Positions 52,112-61,372 of a stretch of DNA of 64,000 nt are shown here, piece by piece. Within the stretch, counting starts at the first letter, position 1, and every line of letters begins with the position of its first letter. The stretch comes from Bacillota bacterium. GTDB lineage: Bacteria; Bacillota; Clostridia; Oscillospirales; CAG-382. The notes under the pieces were generated by a model. It ran no database searches, was not told the origin of the DNA, and saw only the letters and a list, made by a program, of their open reading frames with translations. A program made the position numbers and the translations under genes. The stretch lies in the NCBI GenBank assembly GCA_029550965.1, contig JAKPGJ010000009.1, positions 1 to 64,000 on the forward strand, read 5' to 3'.

Positions 52112-52873
52112 ATGAAGGTCGAGATACTTTCGTACACGCCGAACGGAGACAAGCTGATTGCCGCGGCAGCAAAGCTCTGTTATTCGGCTTCTGAAATTGA
52201 TACCATTATGGACGGCCTGACGCCGGAAAAGACAGAGAGCTTCCTCAATATGCTCACCTCGTTCGGTCACGAAAGCCCGTTTGAGCATGTCTCGATCACG
52301 TTCGGCATCGAAGGCGTCTCCAGAGCGGTGCTGGCGCAGATCACCCGGCATCGGATCGCTTCGTTCAGCGTCCAGAGCCAGCGCTATGTCAACAAAGAGA
52401 ATTTTACATACATTGTTCCGCCCGCCATCTCGGAAAACCCCGAAGCGCTCGCGGAGTTCACCGCGGCGATGGAGGAGGACCGGGCGCATTATGTCAAGCT
52501 GGCGAAAATTTTGACCGAAAGCCACAAGGCGAAGCTGATCGCCGAGGGCATGGACGAAAAAGCGGCTGAAAAGGCGGCGCAGAAAGCGGCGTTTGAGGAC
52601 GCGCGGAGCGTGCTTCCGAACGCCTGCGACACCAAAATTATCATGACCATGAACGTCCGCTCGCTGTACAACTTCTTCCGGCTGCGCTGCTGCAACCGCG
52701 CGCAGTGGGAAATCAGAGCGCTCGCGACCGAGATGCTGCGGCTTTGCCGAGGGCTGTACCCGACGCTGTTTCAATACGCCGGGCCTTCCTGCCTGAAGGG
52801 TCCCTGCAGCGAGGGCAGCATGACCTGCGGAAAAGCCGCGGAAGTCAGAAAGAAGTTTTGGGAACTAAAATAA
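52112..52873 (+). CDS. thyX: FAD-dependent thymidylate synthase
   Basis: A 253-residue flavoenzyme making dTMP from dUMP with methylene-tetrahydrofolate and NADPH. The ThyX signature RHR-X7-S is at R79-H80-R81...S89 (RHRIASFSVQSQRY). HESPFEHVSITFGIEG near 53-68 and NARSLYNFF-like NVRSLYNFFRLRCC follow. The C-terminal tail (GPSCLKGPCSEGSMTCGK) is Cys-rich. It is the first gene of a run with tmk and a GNAT gene; thyX and tmk act in consecutive steps of dTTP synthesis. GGAG lies 11 bases before the ATG. Confidence 0.95.
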   Translation: MKVEILSYTPNGDKLIAAAAKLCYSASEIDTIMDGLTPEKTESFLNMLTSFGHESPFEHVSITFGIEGVSRAVLAQITRHRIASFSVQSQRYVNKENFTYIVPPAISENPEALAEFTAAMEEDRAHYVKLAKILTESHKAKLIAEGMDEKAAEKAAQKAAFEDARSVLPNACDTKIIMTMNVRSLYNFFRLRCCNRAQWEIRALATEMLRLCRGLYPTLFQYAGPSCLKGPCSEGSMTCGKAAEVRKKFWELK

Positions 52874-52894
52874 CGCTTTAAGGACAATTCTCCG

Positions 52895-53560
52895 ATGAAA
52901 AAGACTTTTATCGCCATAGACGGGCTGGACGGTTCGGGCAAAAAGACGCAGACGAATCTGCTGATCGAATACTTAAAGAAAAAAGGCGTTCCGTACCGCC
53001 ACCTCGACTTCCCTACTTACGACAAAGACTATTCCTGCTTTGTCAATATGTACCTCTCCGGCGCTTTCGGCGAGGACCCGGAAATCGTCAACGCGTACGC
53101 GGCGTCCAGCTTCTTCGCGATGGACCGATACTGCTCGTATATGCTGGACTGGAAAAAAGACTACGAAGCGGGGAAAGTAATCGTAGCCAACCGCTATACG
53201 ACCGCGAACGCGGTTCATCAGCTGTCCAAACTGCCGGAAAGCGAGTACGACGCCTTTCTGGCGTGGCTGTATGACTACGAGTTTGAAAAACTCGGCATTC
53301 CGAAGCCGGACAAGGTCATCTACCTTTCCGTTCCGCCCGAGATGTCTATAAAGCTGATTGAGAAAAGGTGCAAAGAAACCGGCGCCGTACGGGACATCCA
53401 CGAAAAAAGCGTTTCCCATATCGAAAAAAGCTACAAAGCGGTGCTGTACTCGTCCGAGAAACTGGGCTGGCACAGAATCGACTGCTACATCGGCGGCAAG
53501 ATGCGCTCGGAAACGGATATCCACGGCGAAATCGTCGCGTATTTAAAAGACGTCCTATGA
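52895..53560 (+). CDS. tmk: Thymidylate kinase
   Basis: A 221-residue kinase that phosphorylates dTMP to dTDP. The P-loop is IDGLDGSGKKTQT (8-20), with Lys-Lys in place of the usual Gly-Lys-Ser/Thr ending. HLDFPTYD carries the DFP-type motif, MDRYCSYM the DR motif, and the lid is near EKRCKETGAVRDIHE. It is of the clade that often sits beside thyX, and here it follows thyX after 21 bases. Its stop overlaps the start of the next gene (ATGA). Confidence 0.9.
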   Translation: MKKTFIAIDGLDGSGKKTQTNLLIEYLKKKGVPYRHLDFPTYDKDYSCFVNMYLSGAFGEDPEIVNAYAASSFFAMDRYCSYMLDWKKDYEAGKVIVANRYTTANAVHQLSKLPESEYDAFLAWLYDYEFEKLGIPKPDKVIYLSVPPEMSIKLIEKRCKETGAVRDIHEKSVSHIEKSYKAVLYSSEKLGWHRIDCYIGGKMRSETDIHGEIVAYLKDVL

Positions 53561-54333
53561 AAACAGTCAGCGAAACCGAATTTGAAAAGCTAAAAGAACT
53601 CTACAAAATCTGCTTTGACACGGACGAAAAGGAAGCGCAGACGGTCCTGGGTTTTGCGCGGAAACACGGCGAAATCCATTTTCTTTCCGACGGCGGCAGA
53701 ATTGTCTCGACGCTCTGCTTGTGCGCGCTCGAGGACGGGATAAAATACCTGTTCGCCGCCGCCACGCATCCGGAATATCAAAATCAGGGACTTTTTAAAA
53801 AGAATCTGCAGCTGTCGGTCAAAAGCGGCGATTCTGTCGTCTGCATTCCCGAAAGGCCGGACCTGTTCCCTTTGTACGAAAAGCTGGGCTTTGCAAAGTT
53901 CGGCGGCGTTTTAGAGGTAAAAACGAACGGAAACGGCGGTCTTTTGGAAAAAAGAAAAAAAACGGCCGACCTCCGTCAGCTGTATCGGATTTACCGGGCC
54001 AGTACGCTATATCCGAAAAAAACCGAAGAACTGTTTTTCTCGACGATTGAATATCATCTGCTGTATCAAGGAACAATTGTTACCGACGGCAGTTTCTACG
54101 CGCTCGCGGACGGAAAAAATATAAAAGAACTCTGCGTTCCCGCCGGAGAAGAGGACCGGCTGCCGGCGTTGATGGAAGGGCTTTCGGACGGGACAAACGC
54201 GATAGTGCTGCCCGCGTCGTTTCTTCCGTATTTAGCAAAAAAGCAAATTTCTTGCGAACACAAGCGTTTGTTCGCCCTAAAATCGGATACGCTTGAAGCA
54301 AACAAGCTATATATAAATATATTATACAATTAA
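53557..54333 (+). CDS. GNAT-family acetyltransferase
   Basis: A 258-residue protein from the ATG overlapping the tmk stop. The N-terminal half is a GNAT domain with LFAAATHPEYQNQGLFKKNLQ carrying the acetyl-CoA loop (QNQGLF), then FPLYEKLGFAKFG. The C-terminal half (about 130-258) is a second, sterol-carrier-like or degenerate region without clear motifs. The acceptor is unknown. Co-translation with tmk suggests shared transcription, not necessarily shared function. Confidence 0.8.
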   Translation: MKTVSETEFEKLKELYKICFDTDEKEAQTVLGFARKHGEIHFLSDGGRIVSTLCLCALEDGIKYLFAAATHPEYQNQGLFKKNLQLSVKSGDSVVCIPERPDLFPLYEKLGFAKFGGVLEVKTNGNGGLLEKRKKTADLRQLYRIYRASTLYPKKTEELFFSTIEYHLLYQGTIVTDGSFYALADGKNIKELCVPAGEEDRLPALMEGLSDGTNAIVLPASFLPYLAKKQISCEHKRLFALKSDTLEANKLYINILYN

Positions 54334-54357
54334 ACTTTCTATAAAAGGAGTTTTTAT

Positions 54358-54900
54358 ATGACAATATACATGCTGCTTGCTGATGGTTTTGAGGAAAGCG
54401 AGGCTATCGTTCCCGCCGACCTGTTAAAAAGAGCCGGCGCAACGGTGAAACTGGTTTCCATATCCGACAATCTGCTGGTAAAAGGCTCGCACGATATTAC
54501 GGTACAGGCCGACATGCTGATCGACGAGGTTTCGAAAGATGAAATGGAATGCCTGATCCTGCCCGGCGGTCTCGGCGGAACCAAGCGGCTCGGCGAGAGC
54601 GTAAAGGTTAAGGCTTTGATTGACGCCGCGGTCGCGAAAGGCGTTTACATCGCGGCAATCTGCGCGGCGCCCTCGATTTTGGGCGATATGAACCTGCTGG
54701 ACGGCAGAAGGGCGGCGTGCTATCCCACCTTTAAAGACCACCTGTCGCACAGCATTATCACCGGCAAGAAGGTCGAGCACGACGACATCTTCATCACCGC
54801 CGAGGGGATGGGCGTCGCTTTTGAGTTCGGCTACAAGCTGATCGAAATTCTTTTCGGCAACGAAACATTGGAGAGCATCAAGAACTCGATCCGCGCATAG
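54358..54900 (+). CDS. DJ-1/PfpI-family protein
   Basis: A 180-residue protein of the DJ-1 type. The start MTIYMLLADGFEESEA carries the conserved Glu of the nucleophile elbow, and the Cys is in YIAAICAAPSILGDM. VLPGG-type ILPGGLGGTKRLGES is also present. Proposed roles for the family include glyoxalase/deglycase activity, a redox chaperone, or repair of aldehyde damage; none can be chosen from sequence. AAAAGGAG lies ahead of the ATG. Confidence 0.9.
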   Translation: MTIYMLLADGFEESEAIVPADLLKRAGATVKLVSISDNLLVKGSHDITVQADMLIDEVSKDEMECLILPGGLGGTKRLGESVKVKALIDAAVAKGVYIAAICAAPSILGDMNLLDGRRAACYPTFKDHLSHSIITGKKVEHDDIFITAEGMGVAFEFGYKLIEILFGNETLESIKNSIRA

Positions 54901-54938
54901 CAAATGTTTTTTTGTCAAAACGTATGCAGGAGGTTCAC

Positions 54939-55850
54939 ATGGGCGAAGAAAAAATAAAATGGTACAAATCGCCGACTGTAACCACACCGATACTGGTCAT
55001 CTTTGTTCTGATTATGCTTCGGCTGAGCAGCAACGTGCTTGCAAGCCAGCAGAACGGCAATATTTTCTTAAATATTGCGATTGTTCAGATTGCGGTGTTG
55101 GTGCTCCCCTGCATATTCTATTATTTTATTAAGGAGCGCAAGCTCTCCACGCCGGTCTTTTTATCGGTGTTAAAGCCTTCCCATATTGTTTTCACAATAT
55201 TTACCTTGCTATTATTTATCAGCGGTTCTATCCTCATACAATATTTATATATCATCGGCGGAGGTCAGGGAACAAGCATCGCCGGATTTTTCGATTCGGT
55301 GACCGACCTTTCCGCCGAAGACAGCAACATCGGCATCATCATTTCGTTTATCGTCGTGCCGGCCGTCTGCGAGGAGTTTTTCTTCCGCGGGCTGGTGCTG
55401 AGCGAATACCGCAGTCTGGGAAGCGCGAACGCGGTCATTATTTCCGCTTTGTGCTTCGCCATGCTGCACTGCTCGATGGATAACTTTCCGATTTACTTTT
55501 TTACCGGAATAGTGCTTGGATTCGTAACCGTCGTTACCCGTTCCATCATTTCGGCCATCATCATTCATCTGGTCAGCAATACGCTGTCTATCTACGGCAG
55601 CGATATGTTTTTGAGAATCATCATACAAAAAAGCAACAAATTTTTTGTGTTTTTCCTGATACTGGTTGTTTTCGGTCTGTCGCTTCTCTTCGTCTTCTCA
55701 AAGCTTGAGCAAATCTATTTTTCCTACGCAGAAAAGCCCCCGATCACATCCATACCTCCCAAAAGTTTTCCGAACATATCCAGGGTGTTTTTATCCCCTA
55801 CGTTTTTATTGCTGATCGCAGTGTTCATATTTATAACTGTCCTGAGATAG
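54939..55850 (+). CDS. CPBP-family intramembrane metalloprotease
   Basis: A 303-residue membrane protein from the ATG at 54939, 5 bases after AGGAGG. About eight TM segments are seen. The CPBP (Rce1-like) motifs are EEFFFRGLVLSEY (Glu-Glu and Arg), FAMLHCSMDNF (His) and IIIHLVSNTLS (His-Asn), in the usual order. Bacterial members process membrane proteins or give immunity to bacteriocins. The last 45 residues after a final loop are a C-terminal extension with one more TM. It is followed 10 bases later by mltG. Confidence 0.88.
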   Translation: MGEEKIKWYKSPTVTTPILVIFVLIMLRLSSNVLASQQNGNIFLNIAIVQIAVLVLPCIFYYFIKERKLSTPVFLSVLKPSHIVFTIFTLLLFISGSILIQYLYIIGGGQGTSIAGFFDSVTDLSAEDSNIGIIISFIVVPAVCEEFFFRGLVLSEYRSLGSANAVIISALCFAMLHCSMDNFPIYFFTGIVLGFVTVVTRSIISAIIIHLVSNTLSIYGSDMFLRIIIQKSNKFFVFFLILVVFGLSLLFVFSKLEQIYFSYAEKPPITSIPPKSFPNISRVFLSPTFLLLIAVFIFITVLR

Positions 55851-55860
55851 GAGGTGTATT

Positions 55861-57426
55861 TTGTTGCAGAACAACGGCCAGGAAAGCAACAAAAGCAACG
55901 GCTCAAGAGACGCAAGCGAAGAGATTCTTGAAATACTGGAAAACTACAGAAAGGCGCACAGCCAGCCCGAGCGTTCCGAAGAGCAGACCGACGACGGGCA
56001 AAAGACCGCCGAAGCGGACGAAAACAGCCGTGCCGATATAAAAAAACAGCCGGACAACAACGGCGATACGATTATATTGGAAAGCCCAAGAAAAAAGAAA
56101 CCGCATGCTGCTTCCGCCGAAAACGCCGAGTTTACGAACACGATTCTGTCCCACTTTTCCGACGAAGAACCGATTCGCGCGGACGTCGGATACAGCGCGC
56201 ACTTTTCGGACGCGGCAGACAAGGAAGTTCTTATGAAAGCGCAGAAAAACAGCAGGGAAACGCGCCTGCAGAAGGAGAAAAAGCCGAAAAAAGTGCTCGC
56301 CACGCTCGGCAAAAGCTCTATCCTTTTCAAAGCGCTGTTTTATATCCTGTTTATTCTTATTATCTCTGTATATTTATCCTATTACGTGATTACCATCGGC
56401 AACGACGTTTTCGCGCTGGTCAAGGACGATCAGGAAACCCGGATTATTGTGCCTGAGAACGCCACGGTGGACGACGTCTGCGCCCTGCTCGGCGAGAAGA
56501 AGGTCATCTCTTATCCCTGGGTTTTCAAGCTGTACCTGAAGTACCGCTCGGACAAAGAGTTTTCGTTTATTCCCGGCGAGCATACGCTCAACTCCAAAAT
56601 GAACTACACGCAGATCATTCAGGAGCTCACCACCCTCTATACGCCGAGAAAACAGGTGCGCGTCGTCATTCCCGAAGGCTATACGGTGGACCAGATTATC
56701 GACCTGCTGGTGGAAAACGGCATCGGCTCGCGCGATAAATACGTGGACGCGATCAATAATTATCCGTATAAGCACGAGTTTGTTCAGGAGCTCAATAAAA
56801 TCGGTTATTCCCCGTACAGAAAATACAGGCTGGAGGGATACCTCTTCCCCGACACCTATGATTTCTATACGGACACCGAGGAATATCTGGTCATTAACAA
56901 ACTGCTCAACAACTTCGATGTCAAGTTCTGGCAAGACTACAAGACGCAATACGAAGAAGTCATTAAGCAGTATAAAATGAATTTTGACCAGATTATCATC
57001 CTTGCCTCCATGGTTCAGGCGGAAGGAAACAACCCGATTGACTTTGAATATATATCATATGTATTCCATAACCGGTTAAAAACCGGCGGAGAATTCTTAT
57101 ATCTTCAGTCTGACGCGACGATTCAGTATATACTGACCGAACGCCGTGAAGACTTGACAAAAGCGGATTTGGAAATTGACAATCAATACAACACTTACAA
57201 GTATCAGGGTTTGCCGCCCGGAGCAATCTGCAATCCCGGACTGGACGCGATTGCGGCGGCGCTTTTCCCGACAAAGCCTTTAAACGAAAGAGGACAGGAA
57301 ATAAACGCTTTGTTTTTTGTTTCCAATAAAGCTGGAAAAACTTATTACGCCACTACCAAAGCAGGACACGATGCCAACAAGCAAAGAGTAGCGGAAGAAA
57401 ACAAAGCTTTATCGAATGCAAACTAA
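55861..57426 (+). CDS. mltG: Endolytic murein transglycosylase MltG
   Basis: A 521-residue protein starting with TTG, 6 bases after AGGAGG. It has an unusually long acidic cytoplasmic tail (about 1-155), one membrane segment (SILFKALFYILFILIISVYL, about 152-175), a LysM-like subdomain (about 195-275, VPENATVDDVCALLGE) and the YceG catalytic domain. The catalytic Glu is in ILASMVQAEGNN, followed by VFHNRL and LQSDATIQYIL. MltG cuts nascent glycan strands and so sets their length. Typical MltG is about 340-380 residues, so the tail is an extra region, perhaps for regulation by phosphorylation or partners. Confidence 0.93.
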   Translation: MLQNNGQESNKSNGSRDASEEILEILENYRKAHSQPERSEEQTDDGQKTAEADENSRADIKKQPDNNGDTIILESPRKKKPHAASAENAEFTNTILSHFSDEEPIRADVGYSAHFSDAADKEVLMKAQKNSRETRLQKEKKPKKVLATLGKSSILFKALFYILFILIISVYLSYYVITIGNDVFALVKDDQETRIIVPENATVDDVCALLGEKKVISYPWVFKLYLKYRSDKEFSFIPGEHTLNSKMNYTQIIQELTTLYTPRKQVRVVIPEGYTVDQIIDLLVENGIGSRDKYVDAINNYPYKHEFVQELNKIGYSPYRKYRLEGYLFPDTYDFYTDTEEYLVINKLLNNFDVKFWQDYKTQYEEVIKQYKMNFDQIIILASMVQAEGNNPIDFEYISYVFHNRLKTGGEFLYLQSDATIQYILTERREDLTKADLEIDNQYNTYKYQGLPPGAICNPGLDAIAAALFPTKPLNERGQEINALFFVSNKAGKTYYATTKAGHDANKQRVAEENKALSNAN

Positions 57427-57427
57427 C

Positions 57428-58648
57428 ATGATTAAAAAACCAGAGATTTTATCCCCTGCGGGCAATCTTGAGAAGTTAATATACGCCGTCAATTACGGAG
57501 CGGACGCGGTTTACTGCGCGCTCGACCGCTTCGGGATGCGCTCGGCGGCGGACAATTTTACGCCGGATGAGCTGAAAGAGGGCATCGCGTACGCGCACGC
57601 GCACAACGCGAAGCTGTATCTGACGCTCAACACCATGCCGAAGGACGCAGAGCTTGCAGTCCTGCCCGAATACCTTCGCATCGCAGAGGAACTGAAGCCC
57701 GACGCCTATATTGTTTCCGACCCGGGCGTGCTGGAATATCTAAAAGAGTATATCCCGGACGCGGTCATACACCTCTCGACGCAGGCGAACACCTTAAACG
57801 CCGCCGCCTGCCGGTTCTGGCATAAAAACGGCGTTCAGCGCATTGTGCTGGCGCGCGAGCTTTCGCTTTCCGATATCAAGCATATCCGCGCAAACACGCC
57901 GCCCGAGCTGGAGCTGGAGTGTTTTGTGCACGGCGCGATGTGCGTTTCCTACTCGGGCAGATGTCTGCTGTCGAATTATTATGTAAACCGGAACGCGAAC
58001 AACGGCGCCTGCGCCCAGCCCTGCAGGTGGAAGTATTACCTGTACGAGGAAAAACGAACCGCCGACGTCATAGAAGCGGAGCAGTATCCCGAAGGAACCT
58101 ACGTTTTCTCCTCAAAGGATCTCTGCATGATCGAGCATATTCCCGAATTGATCGACGCCGGCATCGACAGTTTCAAGATTGAAGGCAGGGTCAAGAGCGC
58201 TTATTATACGGCGGTAATCACCAACGCGTACAAAATGGCGCTGGAGGATTACCTGAAAGACCCGGAAGGCTATGTTTTTAACCCGAAATACTTAGACGAA
58301 GTGGAAAGCGTCAGCCACCGGGAGTATTCCACCGGGTATTTTTTCTCGACGCCGAGCGAGAACGCGAACATCGTAAAAAGCAACGAATATATCAAAGACA
58401 AAGCCTTTCTCTGCACGGTCAGCGAATTCGACAGCAAGAAGAAGCTGGCGAAATGCGTCCAGCGCAACAAGCTCTCGGTGGGCGACAACGCGAACATTCT
58501 CTCCCCCGGCACGACCGGCAGAGATATCGTCATCGGCAGAATGTACGATTTGGAGATGAATCCGATATCGTCCGCGCCGCATGCGAAAATGGAGTTTTAC
58601 CTGGAGATTGACGAAGCGAAACCCGGAGATATTATCAGAGGAAAGTAA
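57428..58648 (+). CDS. U32-family peptidase / tRNA hydroxylation-type protein
   Basis: A 406-residue protein from the ATG at 57428; an ATG at 57416 within the end of mltG is possible. It has the U32 features: ILSPAGNLEKLIYAVNYGADAVY at the start, the Cys of ELECFVHGAMCVSYSGRCLLSNYY, ACAQPCRWKY, and the signature FKIEGRVKSAYYTAVITNAYK. U32 members include collagenase-like peptidases and the TrhP/RlhA enzymes that hydroxylate RNA; the Cys-rich set here fits the RNA-modifying group. It lies downstream of mltG, an arrangement common in Firmicutes. Confidence 0.88.
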   Translation: MIKKPEILSPAGNLEKLIYAVNYGADAVYCALDRFGMRSAADNFTPDELKEGIAYAHAHNAKLYLTLNTMPKDAELAVLPEYLRIAEELKPDAYIVSDPGVLEYLKEYIPDAVIHLSTQANTLNAAACRFWHKNGVQRIVLARELSLSDIKHIRANTPPELELECFVHGAMCVSYSGRCLLSNYYVNRNANNGACAQPCRWKYYLYEEKRTADVIEAEQYPEGTYVFSSKDLCMIEHIPELIDAGIDSFKIEGRVKSAYYTAVITNAYKMALEDYLKDPEGYVFNPKYLDEVESVSHREYSTGYFFSTPSENANIVKSNEYIKDKAFLCTVSEFDSKKKLAKCVQRNKLSVGDNANILSPGTTGRDIVIGRMYDLEMNPISSAPHAKMEFYLEIDEAKPGDIIRGK

Positions 58649-58652
58649 AAAC

Positions 58653-59303
58653 ATGGAGCAATTCCTGCAGAACAGAATCATCATCATCGCCGGACACTAC
58701 GGTTCGGGAAAAACGAATATTGCGGTCAACCTCGCCGTTGCGCTCGCGAAGGCGGGCAAAAAGGTGTGCGTTACCGACCTCGATATCGTCAATCCGTACT
58801 TCCGCAGCGCGGACAACGCGCCGGAACTGAACGCGCTCGGCGTTCGGACCATCGTTCCGGAGTTCGCAAACTCCAACGTGGACCTTCCCACGCTGCCAAA
58901 AGAATATTACTCGATATTCTCGACAGACGAGTACAGCATTGTGGATGTCGGCGGCGACGCGGACGGAGCGACCGTGCTCGCCGTGGATTGCGACAAGTAC
59001 GAGCAATGCGGGTACTCGATGTATTATGTGTATAACTGCTACCGTCCGATGACCAAAGACCCGAACGACGCCTATCTTTTGCTAAAACACATCGAAGCAA
59101 AATCCCGCCTTTCATTTTGCGGCATCATCAACAACTCCAATATAGGCGCCGAGACAACGGCAAAGGCCGTCCGGGCTTCCCTGCCGTTTGCCGAACAGGT
59201 CTCTCGGCTGAGCGGACTGCCCATCGTGGCGACGACCGCGCTGAAAAGCCTTGCGGTCGAGGGCGCTTTTCCGATCGAGAACAAGACGAAGCAACTGTTC
59301 TGA
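58653..59303 (+). CDS. P-loop ATPase of the MinD/ParA/CobQ fold
   Basis: A 216-residue protein. Walker A is IIAGHYGSGKTNIAVNLAVAL (about 11-31), a plain GxxxxGKT form rather than the deviant ParA Lys. Other switch regions are DLDIVNPYFRS and IVDVGGDADG. It closely resembles uncharacterised P-loop proteins that precede 2-oxoacid:ferredoxin oxidoreductase operons in clostridia, and here the vorD gene starts 32 bases later. A role in cofactor insertion or maturation of the enzyme is inferred from position only. Confidence 0.8.
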   Translation: MEQFLQNRIIIIAGHYGSGKTNIAVNLAVALAKAGKKVCVTDLDIVNPYFRSADNAPELNALGVRTIVPEFANSNVDLPTLPKEYYSIFSTDEYSIVDVGGDADGATVLAVDCDKYEQCGYSMYYVYNCYRPMTKDPNDAYLLLKHIEAKSRLSFCGIINNSNIGAETTAKAVRASLPFAEQVSRLSGLPIVATTALKSLAVEGAFPIENKTKQLF

Positions 59304-59335
59304 CAACAATATTCTACATAGAAAAGGGAATCGAA

Positions 59336-59551
59336 ATGAACAAGGTAACATTCAAAGTGGATTTGTGCAAGGGCTGCGGCTTCTGCGTCGCTGCCTGCCC
59401 CCGCAAAATCATTCTGCTGGACGAAAAGCAGATCAACGCAAAGGGCTATCATCCCGCTTACGTTATTGACCCCGCAAAATGCACCGGATGCGCGATGTGC
59501 GCGATCATGTGCCCCGATGTCGTAATCACAGTAGAAAAGGACGGTAAATAA
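59336..59551 (+). CDS. vorD: 2-oxoacid:ferredoxin oxidoreductase, delta (ferredoxin) subunit
   Basis: A 71-residue ferredoxin with two 4Fe-4S motifs, CKGCGFCVAACP and CTGCAMCAIMCP. It passes electrons between the TPP-bearing catalytic subunits and external ferredoxin. AAAAGGGAA precedes the ATG. The order delta-alpha-beta-gamma, with one base to vorB, is that of vor/kor clusters of amino-acid-fermenting clostridia. Substrate choice (branched-chain, 2-oxoglutarate, or indolepyruvate) is not settled by this subunit. Confidence 0.92.
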   Translation: MNKVTFKVDLCKGCGFCVAACPRKIILLDEKQINAKGYHPAYVIDPAKCTGCAMCAIMCPDVVITVEKDGK

Positions 59552-59552
59552 G

Positions 59553-60620
59553 ATGGCTGAAAAATTACTGATGAAGGGCAACGAAGCAATCGCGGAAGCA
59601 GCGATCCGCTCGGGCTGCAGGTTCTTCTTCGGTTATCCGATCACCCCGCAGACGGAAATTTCAGAATACATGGCGAAAAACATGCCGAAAGTAAACGGCC
59701 TGTGCCTTCAGGCGGAGAGCGAAGTCGCGGCGATCAACATGGTGCTGGGCGCGTCCGCCGCGGGAGCGAGGGTTTTAACCTCTTCTTCCAGCCCGGGCGT
59801 CAGCCTGAAAAGCGAGGGAATTTCTTATTTGGTCGGTTCCGACCTCCCCTGCGTCATCGTCAACGTGCAGAGAGGCGGACCCGGTTTGGGCGGAATCCAG
59901 CCGGCGCAGAGCGACTATAATCAGGCGACCAAAGGTCTCGGTCACGGCGACCAGCATATCATCGTCTTAGCGCCCGCGTCCGTACAGGAAATGGCGACGC
60001 TGACCGGCGAAGCGTTTGACCTGGCCGACATTTACCGCACGCCGGTAATGCTGCTCGCGGACGGCGCGCTCGGACAAATGATGGAGCCGGTCGATTTCGA
60101 GGAAAAACCGCACAGAGAAATTCCGCCGAAGGACTGGGCATGCACCGGACACGGCGGAAAGCGGAAGCCCAACATTATCAACTCCCTGTACATAGAACCG
60201 AACGATCTGGAGCGCACGGTGGTTGAACGCTACAAGAGATATGCGCTCATTGAAGAAAAGGAAGTCAAATACGAAGAGTTCCTGACGGACGACGCGGAAA
60301 TCGTGGTCGTCGCTTACGGCATCACCGCGCGCATCGTAAAAACCGCGGTCAAAGCCGCTCGCGCGAAGGGAATCAAGGCGGGTCTGTTCAGACCGATAAC
60401 GCTGTATCCGTTCCCGAGCAAACAGCTGGACGCCATCGCCGACAGGGAGCATGTAAAGGCGTTCTTATCGGTAGAAATGAACATGGGTCAGATGGTCAAC
60501 GACATTAAAGTGGCAATCAACTGCAAAAAACATGTGTCTCACTTCGGCAGAACGGGCGGCGTAATTCCCACCCCCGACGAGATACTGGAGAATATTGAAA
60601 AGGTTGGAGGTGCAAACTAA
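59553..60620 (+). CDS. vorB: 2-oxoacid:ferredoxin oxidoreductase, alpha subunit
   Basis: A 355-residue subunit. It starts LLMKGNEAIAEAAIRSGCRFFFGYPITPQTEISEYM, characteristic of VorB/KorA. SSSPGVSLKSEGISYLVGSDLP and VNVQRGGPGLGG follow, then the C-terminal domain with GLFRPITLYPFP. It binds part of the TPP site and forms the catalytic core with vorA. The length is short for fused enzymes, so this is a four-subunit type. It overlaps vorA by one base (TAATG). Confidence 0.93.
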   Translation: MAEKLLMKGNEAIAEAAIRSGCRFFFGYPITPQTEISEYMAKNMPKVNGLCLQAESEVAAINMVLGASAAGARVLTSSSSPGVSLKSEGISYLVGSDLPCVIVNVQRGGPGLGGIQPAQSDYNQATKGLGHGDQHIIVLAPASVQEMATLTGEAFDLADIYRTPVMLLADGALGQMMEPVDFEEKPHREIPPKDWACTGHGGKRKPNIINSLYIEPNDLERTVVERYKRYALIEEKEVKYEEFLTDDAEIVVVAYGITARIVKTAVKAARAKGIKAGLFRPITLYPFPSKQLDAIADREHVKAFLSVEMNMGQMVNDIKVAINCKKHVSHFGRTGGVIPTPDEILENIEKVGGAN

Positions 60621-61372
60621 TGGTAGTATTCCAAAAACCGCACGCGCTGACAGACACGCCGTTCCACTACTGCCCGGGCTGCACGCACGGCATTGTGCAC
60701 CGGCTTGTAGCGGAGGCGATCGACGATCTCGGCGTCGAGGGGGATACAATCGGCATCGCGCCCGTCGGATGCTCGGTATTTGCATATAATTATTTCAACT
60801 GCGATATGATAGAAGCGCCCCACGGCAGAGCGCCCGCCGTCGCGACGGGCGTCAAGCGCGTCCACCCGTCCAAAATCGTGTTTACCTATCAGGGCGACGG
60901 CGACCTGGCCGCGATCGGCACGGCGGAGACCGTTCACGTCGGCGCGCGGGGCGAGAACATCACCATCATCTTCATCAACAACGCGATTTACGGCATGACC
61001 GGCGGTCAGATGGCGCCGACCACGCTGCTCGATCAGGTCACCACGACCTCCCCGTACGGCCGAAAGAAGGAAATACAGGGCATGCCGGTCAAAGTCTGCG
61101 AAATGCTCGCCACGCTGGACGGCGTCGCGTACGCGGAAAGAGTTTCGGTTGACAGCGTCAAGAACGTGCTCGCGGCAAAGAAAGCGGTTAAGAAGGCTTT
61201 TGAGATACAGCAGAAAGGCCTGGGGCTTTCCATCGTAGAGGTGCTTTCCACCTGCCCGACCAACTGGGGACTCTCGCCGCTGAAGGCGGTCGAGTGGCTG
61301 CGCGAGAACATGATGCCCTATTATCCGCTCGGCGTTTACAAGGACGTCACGAAGGAAGGTGAACAGAAATGA
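60620..61372 (+). CDS. vorA: 2-oxoacid:ferredoxin oxidoreductase, beta (TPP) subunit
   Basis: A 250-residue TPP-binding subunit. FHYCPGCTHGIVHRLVAEA has the cluster Cys pair, followed by GIAPVGCSVFAYNYF. The TPP motif runs from YQGDGDLAAIGTAE to NNAIYGMTGGQMAPTT. It oxidatively decarboxylates 2-oxoacids to acyl-CoA, or the reverse when ferredoxin is reduced. GGAGG precedes the ATG, which lies within the end of vorB. Confidence 0.94.
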   Translation: MVVFQKPHALTDTPFHYCPGCTHGIVHRLVAEAIDDLGVEGDTIGIAPVGCSVFAYNYFNCDMIEAPHGRAPAVATGVKRVHPSKIVFTYQGDGDLAAIGTAETVHVGARGENITIIFINNAIYGMTGGQMAPTTLLDQVTTTSPYGRKKEIQGMPVKVCEMLATLDGVAYAERVSVDSVKNVLAAKKAVKKAFEIQQKGLGLSIVEVLSTCPTNWGLSPLKAVEWLRENMMPYYPLGVYKDVTKEGEQK